Source: a virus
Length of the DNA: 42,984 nt
IMG/VR virus record: IMGVR_UViG_3300010938_000072
Span: 1-42,984 of that record
Reading direction: 5' to 3' (one strand)
The translations under genes were made by a program, and so were the position numbers. Position 1 is the stretch's first letter, and each line of letters opens with the position of its first letter. The notes below the pieces were generated by a model that saw only the letters and a program-made list of their open reading frames with translations, was not told the origin of the DNA and searched no databases. Shown in pieces: positions 21,802 to 29,746 of the stretch.

Positions 21802-22803
21802 TCATTCAATTACAGTTACCTTAGCACCACGCGGTGTAACGACCGTGGCTCCTGGTTGAGGAGCGTTTGGCATCATGGCTCTGGTCATGTCTGTATTGGC
21901 CGCAAATTGGCGAGCCCTTTGAATGTTCACTAAGGCTTCAGACAAAAACCTGATGCTGTCTAAGTCTCCTGCCCTTTGAGCCTTGGCCAACTCGGCCAGC
22001 AATTGCGCTTGTTGGGCTTCTAGTTGTCGGTTGAACTTTTGCATCTCCAACATTAGTTGCAGCAGTTGGGCTTGTTGGTTAAACCTTCCTTGTGCTACTT
22101 GTTGAGCTTGGTTTTGTCCACTTAAAATTAACCCAAGGGCTTGAGGAGTTGTTAACCTACTTTCCCTGTTAGCTTGTGCACTTTCTAGGCGAGCAGCATT
22201 TTCAGCCTGTTGTTGCTGCAAGGCATATTGTTGTGGTGCGGTTGCGGCCCGCGATAACCTTTGCAGTCGGTTCACAATGGGGCTGTCGAGGAAGTTATTT
22301 ACGTTATTCCATCCTTCCCCTGGCTTGATGCCAAAAAGTGCACCAAAAAAGTCGGTCGGAGGAGGCTTGGGTTTGTTTGCCTCCATTACTTCTTTTACAA
22401 GCCTCTCAAAAGGGGACTCTACAGGCTCATTAATTCTCTTGTATAAATCAAGTATGGCCTGCGTGGCTGCATCCCCTTGATTTCCTACCGAAGGATTAGG
22501 CAAGTCCCCTGCAGTTGCTATGTTACCGATAGGGGGAAGGGTCAATGGAATTTGTGACGTTTTGGCTTCCGTCACGGTGGGTGCAAGTGGAGGAGGAGGA
22601 GCTAAAGGCTGAGGAGGCTGTAATGGGACAACCTCAAAAGGGAAGCCTATTGTTTTTGACAACCCCTGACCAAAACGCTCTTGGGATTGATTTAGTGCTT
22701 GAATCCAATTTTGAAGCCGTGAGCCGGGTGCGGCGTTAGCGGCTAGGTATTCTCCCAAGCTGGTTAGCCAATAAATAGGATTTAAGTCTTGTGGGGAGGG
22801 CAT
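21802..22803 (-). CDS. Putative internal/ejection protein (333 aa)
   Basis: A 333-aa protein with a Pro-rich middle (PLQPPQPLAPPPPLAP, about 59-74) and a long Gln/Ala-rich helical region (about 190-290: QQYALQQQQAENAARLE, AQLLQLMLEMQKFNRQ). Gln/Ala coiled coils of this kind are typical of podovirus ejection proteins. It lies directly upstream of the giant protein, 6 bp apart, with GGAGATAG as ribosome site. There is no enzymatic motif. The role is inferred from position and composition. Confidence 0.6.
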   Translation of the reverse strand: MPSPQDLNPIYWLTSLGEYLAANAAPGSRLQNWIQALNQSQERFGQGLSKTIGFPFEVVPLQPPQPLAPPPPLAPTVTEAKTSQIPLTLPPIGNIATAGDLPNPSVGNQGDAATQAILDLYKRINEPVESPFERLVKEVMEANKPKPPPTDFFGALFGIKPGEGWNNVNNFLDSPIVNRLQRLSRAATAPQQYALQQQQAENAARLESAQANRESRLTTPQALGLILSGQNQAQQVAQGRFNQQAQLLQLMLEMQKFNRQLEAQQAQLLAELAKAQRAGDLDSIRFLSEALVNIQRARQFAANTDMTRAMMPNAPQPGATVVTPRGAKVTVIE

Positions 22804-22806
22804 TTT

Positions 22807-22986
22807 CTATCTCCTTAAAAATTGTTCAAACAAGGATGGGTCAAACAATAACCTTCTTGGGGTAGGGGGTAAAGGTGCACCTGCAGGTTTCTGCCCTCCC
22901 CCTTTGCCTCCCGCTCCGGGTAAGGCACCCAAGACAGGCTGTAGTATTTGCTGAATCATTCCTAGTGGATTACCTTTAGGTAGCAT
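22807..22986 (-). CDS. Small Gly/Pro-rich protein (59 aa)
   Basis: A 59-aa gene in the gap between 22803 and 22988, with GAGGAG before ATG 22986. It is rich in Gly and Pro (GALPGAGGKGGGQKPAGAPL). It ends in LLFDPSLFEQFLRR, closely matching the C-terminus of the next gene upstream, LLIDPRLFESFLRR. The shared tail suggests a duplicated sorting or docking peptide on two small ejection-module proteins. The codons for the last residues (AGGAGA) also provide the ribosome site of the following gene. Confidence 0.65.
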   Translation of the reverse strand: MLPKGNPLGMIQQILQPVLGALPGAGGKGGGQKPAGAPLPPTPRRLLFDPSLFEQFLRR

Positions 22987-22987
22987 A

Positions 22988-23617
22988 TTATCTCCTCAGG
23001 AAAGACTCAAAAAGCCGAGGGTCAATCAGTAGTGGCCTTTGTGGTATGGGAAGCACAGGAGGAGGCCCACCTTGCTGTCCGCCCCCAAGAAGGCTACTGG
23101 CTGCCATCTGACCAAAGGGTCCTTTGACAAAGTTTCCCATCATTTTACCCAGACCAGACAGCAAATTTGTACTTCCTGCTGTCGCCGCTGGCCCGGATGA
23201 AGCAAACATACCTGAGCTTAACGAACCGGGGCCAGCCAAAGTAGACAAAGGTGCATTAGATAAGCCAACCGTAGCGGGGTTGAAGGAAGCAAGTGAACTT
23301 GCTGGTTGAGCTAGAGACAAGAGTGAGGGAGCCGCTGCTGCCGACCCTCCCAAACCAGACAAGGCACCTGCTGCCGAACCCAAACCTGAGCCAACCGCAC
23401 CCAAACCTGAACCAACCGTACCCAAGGCCGAGCCCAAACCGGTAAGACCTGAACCTAAAGCTCCCCCTATTGAGGCCAAGGGTCCCAAACTAGCTGTGGC
23501 TCCAGCAAGACCTGAACCCAAAGCTCCCAAACCTGCACCCAAGCCTGTTCCTACTGCGCCAGCCGCACCCGCACCTAACGCACCTAAAGCTGGAATAACT
23601 GCAGCAAACCAAGGCAT
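22988..23617 (-). CDS. Gly/Ala-rich putative ejection protein (209 aa)
   Basis: A 209-aa, extremely Gly/Ala/Ser/Leu-rich protein with about twelve LGxGL-type repeats (residues 10-95) that could span membranes. It resembles small hydrophobic injection proteins of short-tailed phages (P22 gp7/T7 gp14 position). The C-terminus LLIDPRLFESFLRR is shared with the 59-aa product of 22807-22986. AAGGAGAAGAT precedes ATG 23617. A holin is a less likely alternative because of its place among virion genes. Confidence 0.6.
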   Translation of the reverse strand: MPWFAAVIPALGALGAGAAGAVGTGLGAGLGALGSGLAGATASLGPLASIGGALGSGLTGLGSALGTVGSGLGAVGSGLGSAAGALSGLGGSAAAAPSLLSLAQPASSLASFNPATVGLSNAPLSTLAGPGSLSSGMFASSGPAATAGSTNLLSGLGKMMGNFVKGPFGQMAASSLLGGGQQGGPPPVLPIPQRPLLIDPRLFESFLRR

Positions 23618-23631
23618 TTTATCTTCTCCTT

Positions 23632-24225
23632 TTATTTATTCATTATGGCATTTATCCAACCTACCCCACCTGTGTTTCGGGTGTTGGATGTTTGTCCTCG
23701 AACTGTTTGGAGGATATCTTGAAAGACGTTAAACGGTAACATCTCCATTTGCTGCGTTCCTCCCACAGCAGCAAGTTGCCTGCCTCTTTCGGTATCATAC
23801 AAGTTCAACAATGTTGGTGCTAGAGTTGCATTTAGGTTTTCTTGTGACCTCCTTATTTGGTCGGCCATCATACCTTGCAAAATAGAGCTTCTCCCTACGG
23901 AAGTGAGGCCCGCCGACCGAGCCGCTTCACTTTGTAGGCCAGCAAGATTCTCCTTTAGATTTGTGTTGCTTAGGTTTGTCAATGCCGACGTGTAGTTTTG
24001 CACTGCAGGGTCGCTTAGTACATTAAGCCTCCCTCCATACGCGGTTTCGGACATAACCCCTTTTAGCCGCTCAACACTGGAAGGGTCAAGGAACATCTTA
24101 GCAAATTGCTTTTGCCGCGCGGCTGGGTCAATCATCCCAAGACCAATATCTTCTATTGGCTGACGAAAAGGTACTGGTAAACTAGGCACAGTTCTGGTAC
24201 TACTTCCGCCTTTGCCTCCTCCCAT
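23632..24225 (-). CDS. Putative internal virion protein (197 aa)
   Basis: A 197-aa protein starting MGGGKGGSS, a Gly-rich N-terminus often seen in phage internal virion proteins. The body is helical (LTNLSNTNLKENLAGLQSEAARSAG, MMADQIRRSQENLNATLAPTLLNLYDTERGRQLAAVGG). This composition and its place between the tail propeller/GNAT genes and the Gly/Ala-rich gene suggest the first ejection protein. It overlaps the GNAT stop by 1 bp. Confidence 0.6.
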   Translation of the reverse strand: MGGGKGGSSTRTVPSLPVPFRQPIEDIGLGMIDPAARQKQFAKMFLDPSSVERLKGVMSETAYGGRLNVLSDPAVQNYTSALTNLSNTNLKENLAGLQSEAARSAGLTSVGRSSILQGMMADQIRRSQENLNATLAPTLLNLYDTERGRQLAAVGGTQQMEMLPFNVFQDILQTVRGQTSNTRNTGGVGWINAIMNK

Positions 24226-24659
24226 TATAGTACCCTCCTATAGCTTTCCACAAAGAAAGAGAAGCCATGCCTTTGCAACCATCTCCTTTTAGCTTTTGTG
24301 AAAGTCATATTGGTTGCATAAACTTTCTTGATTCCTCTAGAATCACACCATTCAATCATAACTTCCTCCAGTTCTTTTGTTGGTGCTCCTGCGTCCATCC
24401 ACATTAACCAGACTAAACATTCCTTTTCCTCATAAAGATTCTCTGTTTGTACAAGGACTAGGAAGCCTTTAGGTTTTCCTTCTTCCTTCGACACAAAGAA
24501 GATTCCAAACTCCCTTATGCCAATGTACTTCCTAATGGCCTTCAATACTTTCTCCGGGTGAACTTCCTCTCCTAACAAATCACCCAGCTTTTTTACCCTA
24601 TCCGCAAGGAAGTCTGCATAAACTTCCAATTCAAGTATGTCTTTTGGCTCAACTACCAT
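24225..24659 (-). CDS. GNAT-like acetyltransferase (144 aa)
   Basis: I choose ATG 24659, with GGAGG 8 nt upstream; a TTG at 24677 is the other option. The 144-aa product has the strand-helix order of GNAT domains: FGIFFVSKEEGKPKGFLVLV (strands 2-4), CLVWLMWMDAG, then a helix and IKKVYATNMTFTKAKRRWLQRHGFSF, typical of the family's last helix and strand. Such genes recur in the tail modules of short-tailed phages; the substrate is unknown. It overlaps the upstream tail gene by 11 bp. Confidence 0.65.
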   Translation of the reverse strand: MVVEPKDILELEVYADFLADRVKKLGDLLGEEVHPEKVLKAIRKYIGIREFGIFFVSKEEGKPKGFLVLVQTENLYEEKECLVWLMWMDAGAPTKELEEVMIEWCDSRGIKKVYATNMTFTKAKRRWLQRHGFSFFVESYRRVL

Positions 24660-25869
24660 GAGCAAAGCCTCCAACAACAGTAAGGTTACCTGCGCTCTCC
24701 TTTTCTCTAAAGGTTCCCTTTGCCTCCTGAATTGTATTTGTAGCTTCAGCTATTGTTCTTGAAGAGGAGTCCATATAGATAGAGAGGAAAGTAAACTTAA
24801 AAGCGGTTGTGTTGCCTCTGGTACTCCAAGTGTCTGTTTGCCAATTGTAGATGAGTGCTTTGGAGAAGTCGAGGTCAGGCTCGTTACGAGATTTATACAC
24901 CCACCAAACTTCATTGAAATAAGGGTGTACAAAACTATAAACCGCATTGCTGTTCCTTTTATCAAACTCTCCCCAGAAGGTGCCAATGACACGGTCGAAA
25001 CCTAAGGCTTTCAAACTACCTGAAAACATATAAAAATCTCTAGAACCTAAAAAGAAGTGGGTGTCGTTAACAGATGCAAGGCTGTAAGGAGCAAAAAGAC
25101 CTTCATCAGGGACTCTCCTTTCAAAGGAGAAAACGTAAGGAAGGCCAATATAAGACATTTGGTAGATTTGCTTTGTACCATAAACAATAGCAGCATTAGG
25201 GCCAAGATTTCTCACACCTGTAATAACACCTAAATCTTGGGGGAAATCAAAATATCCTGCTTCATTGTTGTCACCCGCAGACGGCTCCCAAACAAGGGGG
25301 TTGTCTATTTTGGACCACCTAACTCTTTGCCTATACACAGTGTTTGACTCAGTTGTGTAGGCTAAAGTTAAGTGACTAACCAAGTTCTCTACATATCTAG
25401 CTGCCTCAGGGATGTGGGAATCGGCCACAGAAGAGAGGTTCTTTAACTCCACACCATCAAAAACTTGAATAGGGTCCACACCATTTACAAGGAACAATTG
25501 ATTACTTAACTCTGCCGCTTGCCACCTATCCCATTTGGTAGCACTAAAGGGGGTCGTGTTTAGCTGGGTAAACTCGCCTGAACGGGGATAGGAATAAATA
25601 TGCTTGTTACTTCCTACTAGAAATACCCTAGTTCCATTTTGTAACTCAAAATCGTAGCCAAAGTTAAGGAAATCTTGAGAGGAAAGCATTGAACCCCCTG
25701 CGCTGTTTTTCCATTCCTCCCACCCCAAATATTTCATCACCCGGTTTTCGTGGATATGAAACTCATCCAGAACACGAAAAGCGTTGGGAGGAATGTCTCG
25801 ACCAAGTTGGTCGAGCAAAACCCCTCTCCAAGGGCCTGAAACCTTAAATGGAGTGAACTTAGTAGCCAT
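24649..25869 (-). CDS. Tail propeller protein (P22 gp10/T7 gp12-like)
   Basis: A 406-aa, strand-rich protein with repeats of the type seen in podovirus tail accessory factors. Examples are RVRWSKIDNPLVWEPSAGDNN, AGYFDFPQDLGVITGVR, AIVYGTKQIYQMSYIG, EGLFAPYSLASV and FFLGSRDFYMFSG. These recur in P22 gp10-like and T7 gp12-like proteins, which form a beta-propeller closing the portal-tail channel. It follows the adaptor and fibre-like genes and precedes the ejection genes, the usual order. No signal peptide is seen. Confidence 0.75.
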   Translation of the reverse strand: MATKFTPFKVSGPWRGVLLDQLGRDIPPNAFRVLDEFHIHENRVMKYLGWEEWKNSAGGSMLSSQDFLNFGYDFELQNGTRVFLVGSNKHIYSYPRSGEFTQLNTTPFSATKWDRWQAAELSNQLFLVNGVDPIQVFDGVELKNLSSVADSHIPEAARYVENLVSHLTLAYTTESNTVYRQRVRWSKIDNPLVWEPSAGDNNEAGYFDFPQDLGVITGVRNLGPNAAIVYGTKQIYQMSYIGLPYVFSFERRVPDEGLFAPYSLASVNDTHFFLGSRDFYMFSGSLKALGFDRVIGTFWGEFDKRNSNAVYSFVHPYFNEVWWVYKSRNEPDLDFSKALIYNWQTDTWSTRGNTTAFKFTFLSIYMDSSSRTIAEATNTIQEAKGTFREKESAGNLTVVGGFAHGS

Positions 25870-26710
25870 AGAGGTTAAGTGAGTCCAATCTCATTGTTTT
25901 TTGCGGAGTCGGGGATGACCTAATCCTTCCTTGAACAAAGATAGTCATGGATGAGCTTTGTCCCCCATTTAGGTTAATTGACAACGGAATAGATACGGAT
26001 GTTTTGAAACCTGAGTTGTTTTGGTAAGAGAAGCCTTCTATTAAATAGATTTGAGAGGAATCTTGGAGAACCCTAGCATCGTGCCAAGTTGCACCACCCC
26101 CACCTACTTTATCTCCTTCAGCAACAACAACAGCCTCAACACCAATGTAAGTGTAGTTGTTGGCGGGGACAGAAATACTTCCCAGTTCAACAAAAGAGGT
26201 GTTGTTGGAAAAAGTTTTGTTGGGTTGTCTTGAAAGGTAATTTATTAAAACACCATTCCCTACTCCTGTAACCACGGTACTGGTTGGAGGATTAACAAGC
26301 AGAAAGTTGTTGCCGTTGTAGACAACCAAGGCAGGATAATTTTCAAGCAACATACCGGGGGTGAGGTTGGCTCCTCTTACCTTAATAGCCACAGGCCCTA
26401 GTGTGGTAGATGAGGTGACCACAGTTATAGTAGAGGCCCCTGTATTGCTGGCAGAAGGAAGGAACATGAAATAAAAGCCTGTGTCGAAAGAAAGCAAGTT
26501 AAAAGGTAGTGTTACTGTATAGTCGTTGCCTATATTAGTAGAAGTACTAAAGGGCCGAATGTGTTTGCCTGTCAAATAATGCTCGGACTGAACCCAATCC
26601 TTTAACCCCGCTTTTAGGTCACGAATAACTTGACCTAGAGTGCTTTCAGGGTCGTTGTCGCGGGGGATTAGAGGATTTAAGGAAGCTAAAGCGTCACCGT
26701 TGTAGGCCAT
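25859..26710 (-). CDS. Tail/fibre-like protein (283 aa)
   Basis: A 283-aa Ser/Thr/Asn-rich, beta-strand-rich protein with no catalytic motif. The N-terminal 55 residues are helical (LGQVIRDLKAGLKDWVQSEHYLTG), like the virion-attachment part of fibre or tail-spike proteins. The rest (SASNTGASTITVVTSSTTLG, GVGNGVLINYLSRQP) looks like trimeric fibre or head-fibre sequence. It overlaps the propeller gene by 11 bp. AAAGGAGAAACTT precedes ATG 26710. Confidence 0.6.
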   Translation of the reverse strand: MAYNGDALASLNPLIPRDNDPESTLGQVIRDLKAGLKDWVQSEHYLTGKHIRPFSTSTNIGNDYTVTLPFNLLSFDTGFYFMFLPSASNTGASTITVVTSSTTLGPVAIKVRGANLTPGMLLENYPALVVYNGNNFLLVNPPTSTVVTGVGNGVLINYLSRQPNKTFSNNTSFVELGSISVPANNYTYIGVEAVVVAEGDKVGGGGATWHDARVLQDSSQIYLIEGFSYQNNSGFKTSVSIPLSINLNGGQSSSMTIFVQGRIRSSPTPQKTMRLDSLNLYGY

Positions 26711-26721
26711 AAGTTTCTCCT

Positions 26722-27375
26722 TTAGTCAACATCAATTGGTGCATTGGACATCTTTAACTGGTTGTCGAGTTCTGTAAAGTTAAACAGGGCAATGTTGAAA
26801 GCTTCTTGGTTGAAGGGAATTCTCTCCTCTTCGAAGAGGTAGGTATTTGCGACCTTGATGGTCTCCCACAAGAGGAGGTCGTATCCTCGAAGAAGCAAGA
26901 AGTCCTCTTCGTCACCACTTGCGTAATCAGGGAGCCAGTGATAGTAGGTGATTTTTATCTCCTTTCCCAACTGTTCGGGATAGGTCCAGAAGGTGGGGGA
27001 GGAGGCTCCGGGTGTTATGTAGTATCGGGTTCGGCCAGCTTGGGTCGCCGGCTGATTGCTGGAGGTAGAGAACGTAGTGGCCATAAGCCGCCTACGTTCT
27101 CTACCCTCAGTTGTTGCCTCCAACGGAAGATTTATGCCGTTAACCACCACGAAGGCAGCATTATCTCCGTAGAAGGCTTTAAAGTCGGTAGGGAGAACAA
27201 AACCAACCCCACTTGTAGAGGGGTAGGTAAATGTCATCTCCTTCCGAGTAAAGGCGAAATCGTGCCCTCGCTGGAGGTTTATCCTTGCCAACTTGATAAA
27301 CCACGGAATTCGGTCTGTCAGGTTCTTTTTACCTACAAACTTATCCACCATTTCAACAAATTCGCCGTATTTCAT
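26722..27375 (-). CDS. Head-tail adaptor (P22 gp4/T7 gp11-like)
   Basis: A 217-aa protein with an N-terminal helix pair (VEMVDKFVGKKNLTDRIPWFIKLARINLQRG) and middle strands (FTYPSTSGVGFVLPTDFKAFY, YYITPGASSPTFWTYPEQL, IKITYYHWLPDY). A helical tail follows with ETIKVANTYLFEEERI. This arrangement is that of the tail tubular A/adaptor proteins that join the portal to the tail. It sits two genes after the capsid protein, the expected place. Its start ATG 27375 is preceded by GGAAGTAA. Confidence 0.7.
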   Translation of the reverse strand: MKYGEFVEMVDKFVGKKNLTDRIPWFIKLARINLQRGHDFAFTRKEMTFTYPSTSGVGFVLPTDFKAFYGDNAAFVVVNGINLPLEATTEGRERRRLMATTFSTSSNQPATQAGRTRYYITPGASSPTFWTYPEQLGKEIKITYYHWLPDYASGDEEDFLLLRGYDLLLWETIKVANTYLFEEERIPFNQEAFNIALFNFTELDNQLKMSNAPIDVD

Positions 27376-27376
27376 T

Positions 27377-27559
27377 TTACTTCCTTACACTAACGGGGCC
27401 AGTCTCATTGGTGCCCCTACCAATGTCATCCTTGATGCCCTCGTTGGTGTGCCAAGTTTGGGCTTCCACTTCACGGATGCCAACTTCACTGAACCCCTGA
27501 GCACGTTTATCTTCGGGGTTGGTCTTAGGTACTGTTCCACCTTCGTACTCTTTTGGCAT
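27377..27559 (-). CDS. Small protein next to the capsid gene (60 aa)
   Basis: A 60-aa hydrophilic protein between the capsid and adaptor genes. AAAAAGGAGAACTAA before ATG 27559 is a strong ribosome site and argues that it is real. It has no predicted strand-rich core and may be largely disordered (KEYEGGTVPKTNPEDKRAQG). A capsid-decoration or connector role is possible by position only. Confidence 0.6.
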   Translation of the reverse strand: MPKEYEGGTVPKTNPEDKRAQGFSEVGIREVEAQTWHTNEGIKDDIGRGTNETGPVSVRK

Positions 27560-27590
27560 TTTAGTTCTCCTTTTTAGAGTCTAAACTGGT

Positions 27591-28781
27591 TTAGTCAGCC
27601 GCCGCGGTTGTGACGTTCTTCAACAACATATGAGCGTCACCGTGGTTAACTTCCAGTGTAGCCTCGGTTAGGTACATATCCCTCCGAACATCTTCATCGT
27701 TGTTTTGAATGTTCTTCAACCGCATCGTATCACGTCCTCGTTTCGGACGGAAACGCAAGCCGGGAAGGTCAATAATCAAAGCATGGTAACGCCATGCAGG
27801 GATTTGACTAAACAACGGATGGGTTTTGAAGTACAAGGTCCCATGAGGGCTCTCATAGGCCCGCAGCTTCATCCCATAGGTTTCCTCACCCGGAACCACA
27901 TTAAACTGGAATCCAGGGACTTTTTGCATCACACCGACAAACACTTGAGCGAAGCCAGAGCCACAAAGAACCAGCTTCTCTTGGCGGTTGTTCAAACACT
28001 TACGGAACACTCGTTCACAGTAGGTGTTAACAAGTGAAGGCGTCAATGTGTTTGATGGAGGTGTGATGATATTGTCGGGATGAATGAAGCTAGTAGCTCC
28101 ACCCATAGTACGCTCAACACGGCCAGTGGTAGAGTTGGTGTATTGCGCCCGAACTCCCCAAATAAGAGCCTTCTCAAGCTCAATAGAATGGAGGTTTAGA
28201 GCTTCCCGCATCCGTTCAGGCCACGGACCCTCAGGGTCATACTTCAACGGCGTGCCAATGGCAGTGCCGGTGAGGTCAAAGGTGGTCTTGAAGATTTGGG
28301 TGTAGTTGTAGTAACTGTTTGGAGTGTACGAGACACTCTTGGGGGCACCAGAGCCTTCTGAGTTAGCATTACCGATGATAACCAAAGTATCATCTGCGCC
28401 AGCCGAGGCTGCTGGTGTACCATAATTACCACGCTCCACCGTCAAGGTAAGACCATCCGAAGAAACGGCGGTTACCTTCATAACCTCCCCAGCGGACTGG
28501 GTCAGGTTTTTAATCAAATGACCGGGCCGAAAAACTGCCGCTGCAACCGTTATGGTTGTAGCTACGTTAGTGTAGGCTGCGGTCAAGGTAGTTGATTGGG
28601 TCGGCATATCCTTTTCAAACCAGTTGTGAACCGGGTCATTGATAGGTTCCGACTTCATCAAACTAAGCAAAGCCGTCAAAGGTGCGGAGCCATTTGGAAA
28701 CGCCAACAAAATAGCACGCCGCCAACTTTGAAAACGGTTTGAGCTAAGGGTTTCAGTATCGTGAATACCTAGGATAGCCAT
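27591..28781 (-). CDS. Major capsid protein (HK97 fold)
   Basis: A 396-aa protein in the classical place after the scaffold. It has the feel of the DUF5309/SU10-type capsid family: an insertion with TTLTAAYTNVATTITVAAA and GEVMKVTAVSSDGLTLTVERG (residues about 62-120), a spine-helix region ERMREALNLHSIELEKALIWG (about 190-210), and the C-terminal LYFKTHPLFSQ...ALIIDLPGLRFRPKRG. It self-assembles into the icosahedral shell. No N-terminal prohead cleavage peptide is obvious. Confidence 0.85.
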   Translation of the reverse strand: MAILGIHDTETLSSNRFQSWRRAILLAFPNGSAPLTALLSLMKSEPINDPVHNWFEKDMPTQSTTLTAAYTNVATTITVAAAVFRPGHLIKNLTQSAGEVMKVTAVSSDGLTLTVERGNYGTPAASAGADDTLVIIGNANSEGSGAPKSVSYTPNSYYNYTQIFKTTFDLTGTAIGTPLKYDPEGPWPERMREALNLHSIELEKALIWGVRAQYTNSTTGRVERTMGGATSFIHPDNIITPPSNTLTPSLVNTYCERVFRKCLNNRQEKLVLCGSGFAQVFVGVMQKVPGFQFNVVPGEETYGMKLRAYESPHGTLYFKTHPLFSQIPAWRYHALIIDLPGLRFRPKRGRDTMRLKNIQNNDEDVRRDMYLTEATLEVNHGDAHMLLKNVTTAAAD

Positions 28782-28823
28782 TTCACTTCTCCTTCAATTC
28801 CAAGAGGACAAAGAAAGTATTTT

Positions 28824-29519
28824 TCATTGCGCTCCAAGAACTGACTTTATTACATCCATTTCATTTTCATCAGCCGTCCTAGCCCTTCCCGGCAAGCCTG
28901 CTTTAGAGCCTGCGGTAGGGGCATCAGATGGGCCTTTGCCTAACCTTTCATGCCACCGTTTAACAACGCCACGGGTTTGCTCCGCAACGTCATCAAAGAA
29001 CTCCCCTAGGTCTTTGTATTGCCGTTGGGGGTTCGTAAGGATAGCATTTGCAACTTGCCTCGCTTCGTCCAGATAAGGCTCCATGTCCTTATGTCGTTGC
29101 AAGAACTGGTTGGTCAAGGCCTCAACCTGAGCTTGTGCGTATTGAGTTTGCAAAGGGCGCAGACGCTCCTCAATATAGGGCACCACCAATTGCGCCATTT
29201 CCTGCAAAGCTGTTTGATACAAGCTGTCCAGAATGGAAGCCGCTTTGTCAGGTGCAGTCAGAAAAGCCTCCACCATTTCAGGGGAAGCCTTAAACTTGTA
29301 TTGATACTGCTGGGGTGCCGGTTGCTCTTGCCTTGGTTCAGGTCGCGCGGTCTTCAAAGACTCCAACTCTTTCCTTACCTTCTCCAGCTCGGCTTTAAGC
29401 TCAGCTGAAGGGTCTGGTTTTGGTTTGTCCTCGACTTCCCTTGAACCTCCTAGTTCTTGCAGTTCATCCTCATTCTGAAGAGCCTCCTTTTGCTCTTGTT
29501 CTGCTCCTTGACCGTTCAT
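28824..29519 (-). CDS. Scaffolding protein
   Basis: A 231-aa, highly charged, helical protein: an acidic/Gln-rich N-terminus, then the coiled coil SAELKAELEKVRKELESLK (about 39-57), a Pro/Gln linker and helices around YIEERLRPLQTQYAQAQVEALTNQFLQRHKD. Length, composition and position between portal and capsid match phage scaffolding proteins that guide procapsid assembly. AAAAGGAGAAACA precedes ATG 29519. Confidence 0.8.
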   Translation of the reverse strand: MNGQGAEQEQKEALQNEDELQELGGSREVEDKPKPDPSAELKAELEKVRKELESLKTARPEPRQEQPAPQQYQYKFKASPEMVEAFLTAPDKAASILDSLYQTALQEMAQLVVPYIEERLRPLQTQYAQAQVEALTNQFLQRHKDMEPYLDEARQVANAILTNPQRQYKDLGEFFDDVAEQTRGVVKRWHERLGKGPSDAPTAGSKAGLPGRARTADENEMDVIKSVLGAQ

Positions 29520-29746
29520 TGTTTCTCCTTTTTAGCTTTGAGTTCCTCCAACAATTTTTCAAACGGGTCGAACTCTAAACCCTGAATGAAGCCTTGCAGA
29601 AATACGAGGTCCTCATATTTCTGTCCGGGCACTTTTAATTTATCCAAAGCAAAGTCTACTTCTTCCTGCTTTCTCGCTTGCAAGGCTCGAAAGTAGTCGC
29701 CTTGAATAAAATCTTCCAAAAACTCAAGGAATTGGTGTTCTTGCAC
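29516..29746 (-). CDS. Small protein between portal and scaffold (76 aa)
   Basis: A 76-aa, charged, helical protein that starts with GTG at 29746 inside the portal gene's 3' end and overlaps the scaffold start (ATGA). The sequence (FLEFLEDFIQGDYFRALQARKQEEVDFALDKL) has a repeated FxxGF/FIQG pattern. Its position suggests an assembly accessory factor. No family is recognised. Confidence 0.55.
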   Translation of the reverse strand: MQEHQFLEFLEDFIQGDYFRALQARKQEEVDFALDKLKVPGQKYEDLVFLQGFIQGLEFDPFEKLLEELKAKKEKQ

